Shown: positions 63,559 to 64,000 of the stretch, in pieces
How positions within the stretch are numbered: the stretch's first letter is position 1
How the letters are laid out: every line of letters begins with the position of its first letter
NCBI GenBank assembly: GCA_028874175.1
Contig: JAPPLN010000113.1
Location: 1 to 64,000 of the forward strand
Length of the DNA: 64,000 bases
Direction of reading: 5' to 3'
DNA from: Chloroflexota bacterium
GTDB lineage: Bacteria; Chloroflexota; UBA11872
Notes under the pieces: generated by a model
Database searches by the model: none
What the model was told of the DNA's origin: nothing
What the model saw: the letters and a program-made list of their open reading frames with translations, nothing else
Translations under genes and position numbers: made by a program

Positions 63559-64000
63559 GGCGATCACATCCGCCGGCGCGTTTAAGCGCAGAGGCACGCC
63601 CACCGTGCCCACGCCGGCAGATACAACCAGTGGACGTCCGCGCACATACATCAAGCCGGAGGGTTGGGGCAAGCGGTGACGCGTGCGCAGAGTGAGCGGG
63701 CCGAAAAACGGAAGGGCAATTTGCCCACCGTGGGTGTGGCCGCTGAGCGTCAGGTCCACACGACGCCGTTCCAGCCGAAATGCCGTGTCGGGGTTGTGGG
63801 CGGCGAGGATGGTAAAGACGGAAGGGTTCATGCCCTGAAACGCGGCGTCCAGGTCGCACAGGCCCAGATGGGTATCGCCCGCCCCAACGATCTGCAGCGG
63901 GGCGCCGTCGACGGTGAGACGAACGGAGCGGTTGGTCAGCGTCTGAATGCCGTGCGCTGCCAGCGCTGCTTCCATATTGGGGAGCGACCGTGTCTCGTCG
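63529..64000 (-). CDS. Metallophosphoesterase (YkuE-like), 5' end beyond window
   Basis: The C-terminal part of a calcineurin-like phosphoesterase. VGAGDTHLG, LAAHNPD, and SGHTHGGQIALPFFGP contain metal-binding His/Asp ligands typical of the YkuE group. The reading frame continues upstream of the track ATG (DETRSLPN) to the window edge, so the N-terminal metal motif lies outside. YkuE-type enzymes are membrane-associated phosphoesterases of uncertain substrate. Confidence 0.82.
   Translation of the reverse strand, partial: DETRSLPNMEAALAAHGIQTLTNRSVRLTVDGAPLQIVGAGDTHLGLCDLDAAFQGMNPSVFTILAAHNPDTAFRLERRRVDLTLSGHTHGGQIALPFFGPLTLRTRHRLPQPSGLMYVRGRPLVVSAGVGTVGVPLRLNAPADVIALRLVRVGSH

Overview
This is a dense, GC-rich bacterial chromosomal window with about 60 protein genes, short intergenic gaps, many GTG/TTG starts and many overlapping stop/start junctions. 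It has no rRNA, tRNA, CRISPR array, insertion sequence or prophage that I can see. The gene families (K+-independent H+-pyrophosphatase, PyrR-attenuated pyr operon, LarA racemase, Ldh2 dehydrogenases, M29 aminopeptidase, degenerate mannose-1-P guanylyltransferase/phosphomannomutase fusion, no LPS genes) suggest a free-living or host-associated Chloroflexota bacterium. That placement is inference from gene content, not a database match. gyrB together with a perfect 16-bp parS palindrome suggests the origin-proximal half of the chromosome.

Layout. 1-9.4 kb: a cysteine-less peroxiredoxin-like gene, then a PyrR-attenuated operon pyrR-pyrB-(MBL-like)-pyrC-carA-carB-pyrK for UMP synthesis; pyrD, pyrE and pyrF are not here. 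9.4-17 kb: yqeC, then a GDP-deoxyhexose cluster (gmd, reductase, phosphohexomutase, cupin), a flippase-like membrane protein, a cupin and a threonine synthase-like enzyme. 17-26.4 kb (mostly minus strand): small DksA/TraR zinc finger, Hsp20, a tight run groES-groEL-aminotransferase-Ldh2-Ldh2 with an unusual GroEL, an amidohydrolase, a small His-rich protein and LarA. 26.6-32.8 kb: XerC/D-like recombinase, purine nucleoside phosphorylase, GT2, the guanylyltransferase fusion, a DUF971 protein and a nitrilase-family amidase.

32.9-41 kb: cobalamin adenosyltransferase, parS, a polytopic membrane protein, an alpha/beta hydrolase, plsX, gyrB, an M29 aminopeptidase and a Nudix hydrolase. 41-51 kb (plus strand): hisC, hppA, uppP and the arginine operon argC-argJ-argB-argD-argH (argF and argG absent). 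51-64 kb: GT2, a GT4 with an inserted domain, lysC, a BFN-domain protein, an exported glycoside hydrolase-like protein carrying a c-type haem motif, Gfo/Idh/MocA oxidoreductase, methyltransferase, nucleotidyltransferase, VOC protein, an NrdR-like repressor with two zinc ribbons and its own NrdR box, an exported hydrolase and a truncated metallophosphoesterase.

The most unusual items are the double-zinc-ribbon NrdR with an operator inside its promoter, the glycoside hydrolase/CXXCH fusion, the GroEL lacking the Asp52 equivalent in a run with catabolic enzymes, the parS site, and the compact PyrR attenuator. The cell-envelope theme is strong: GDP-mannose, GDP-deoxyhexose and other NDP-sugar enzymes, three glycosyltransferases, a flippase and UppP are scattered through the window rather than in one locus.
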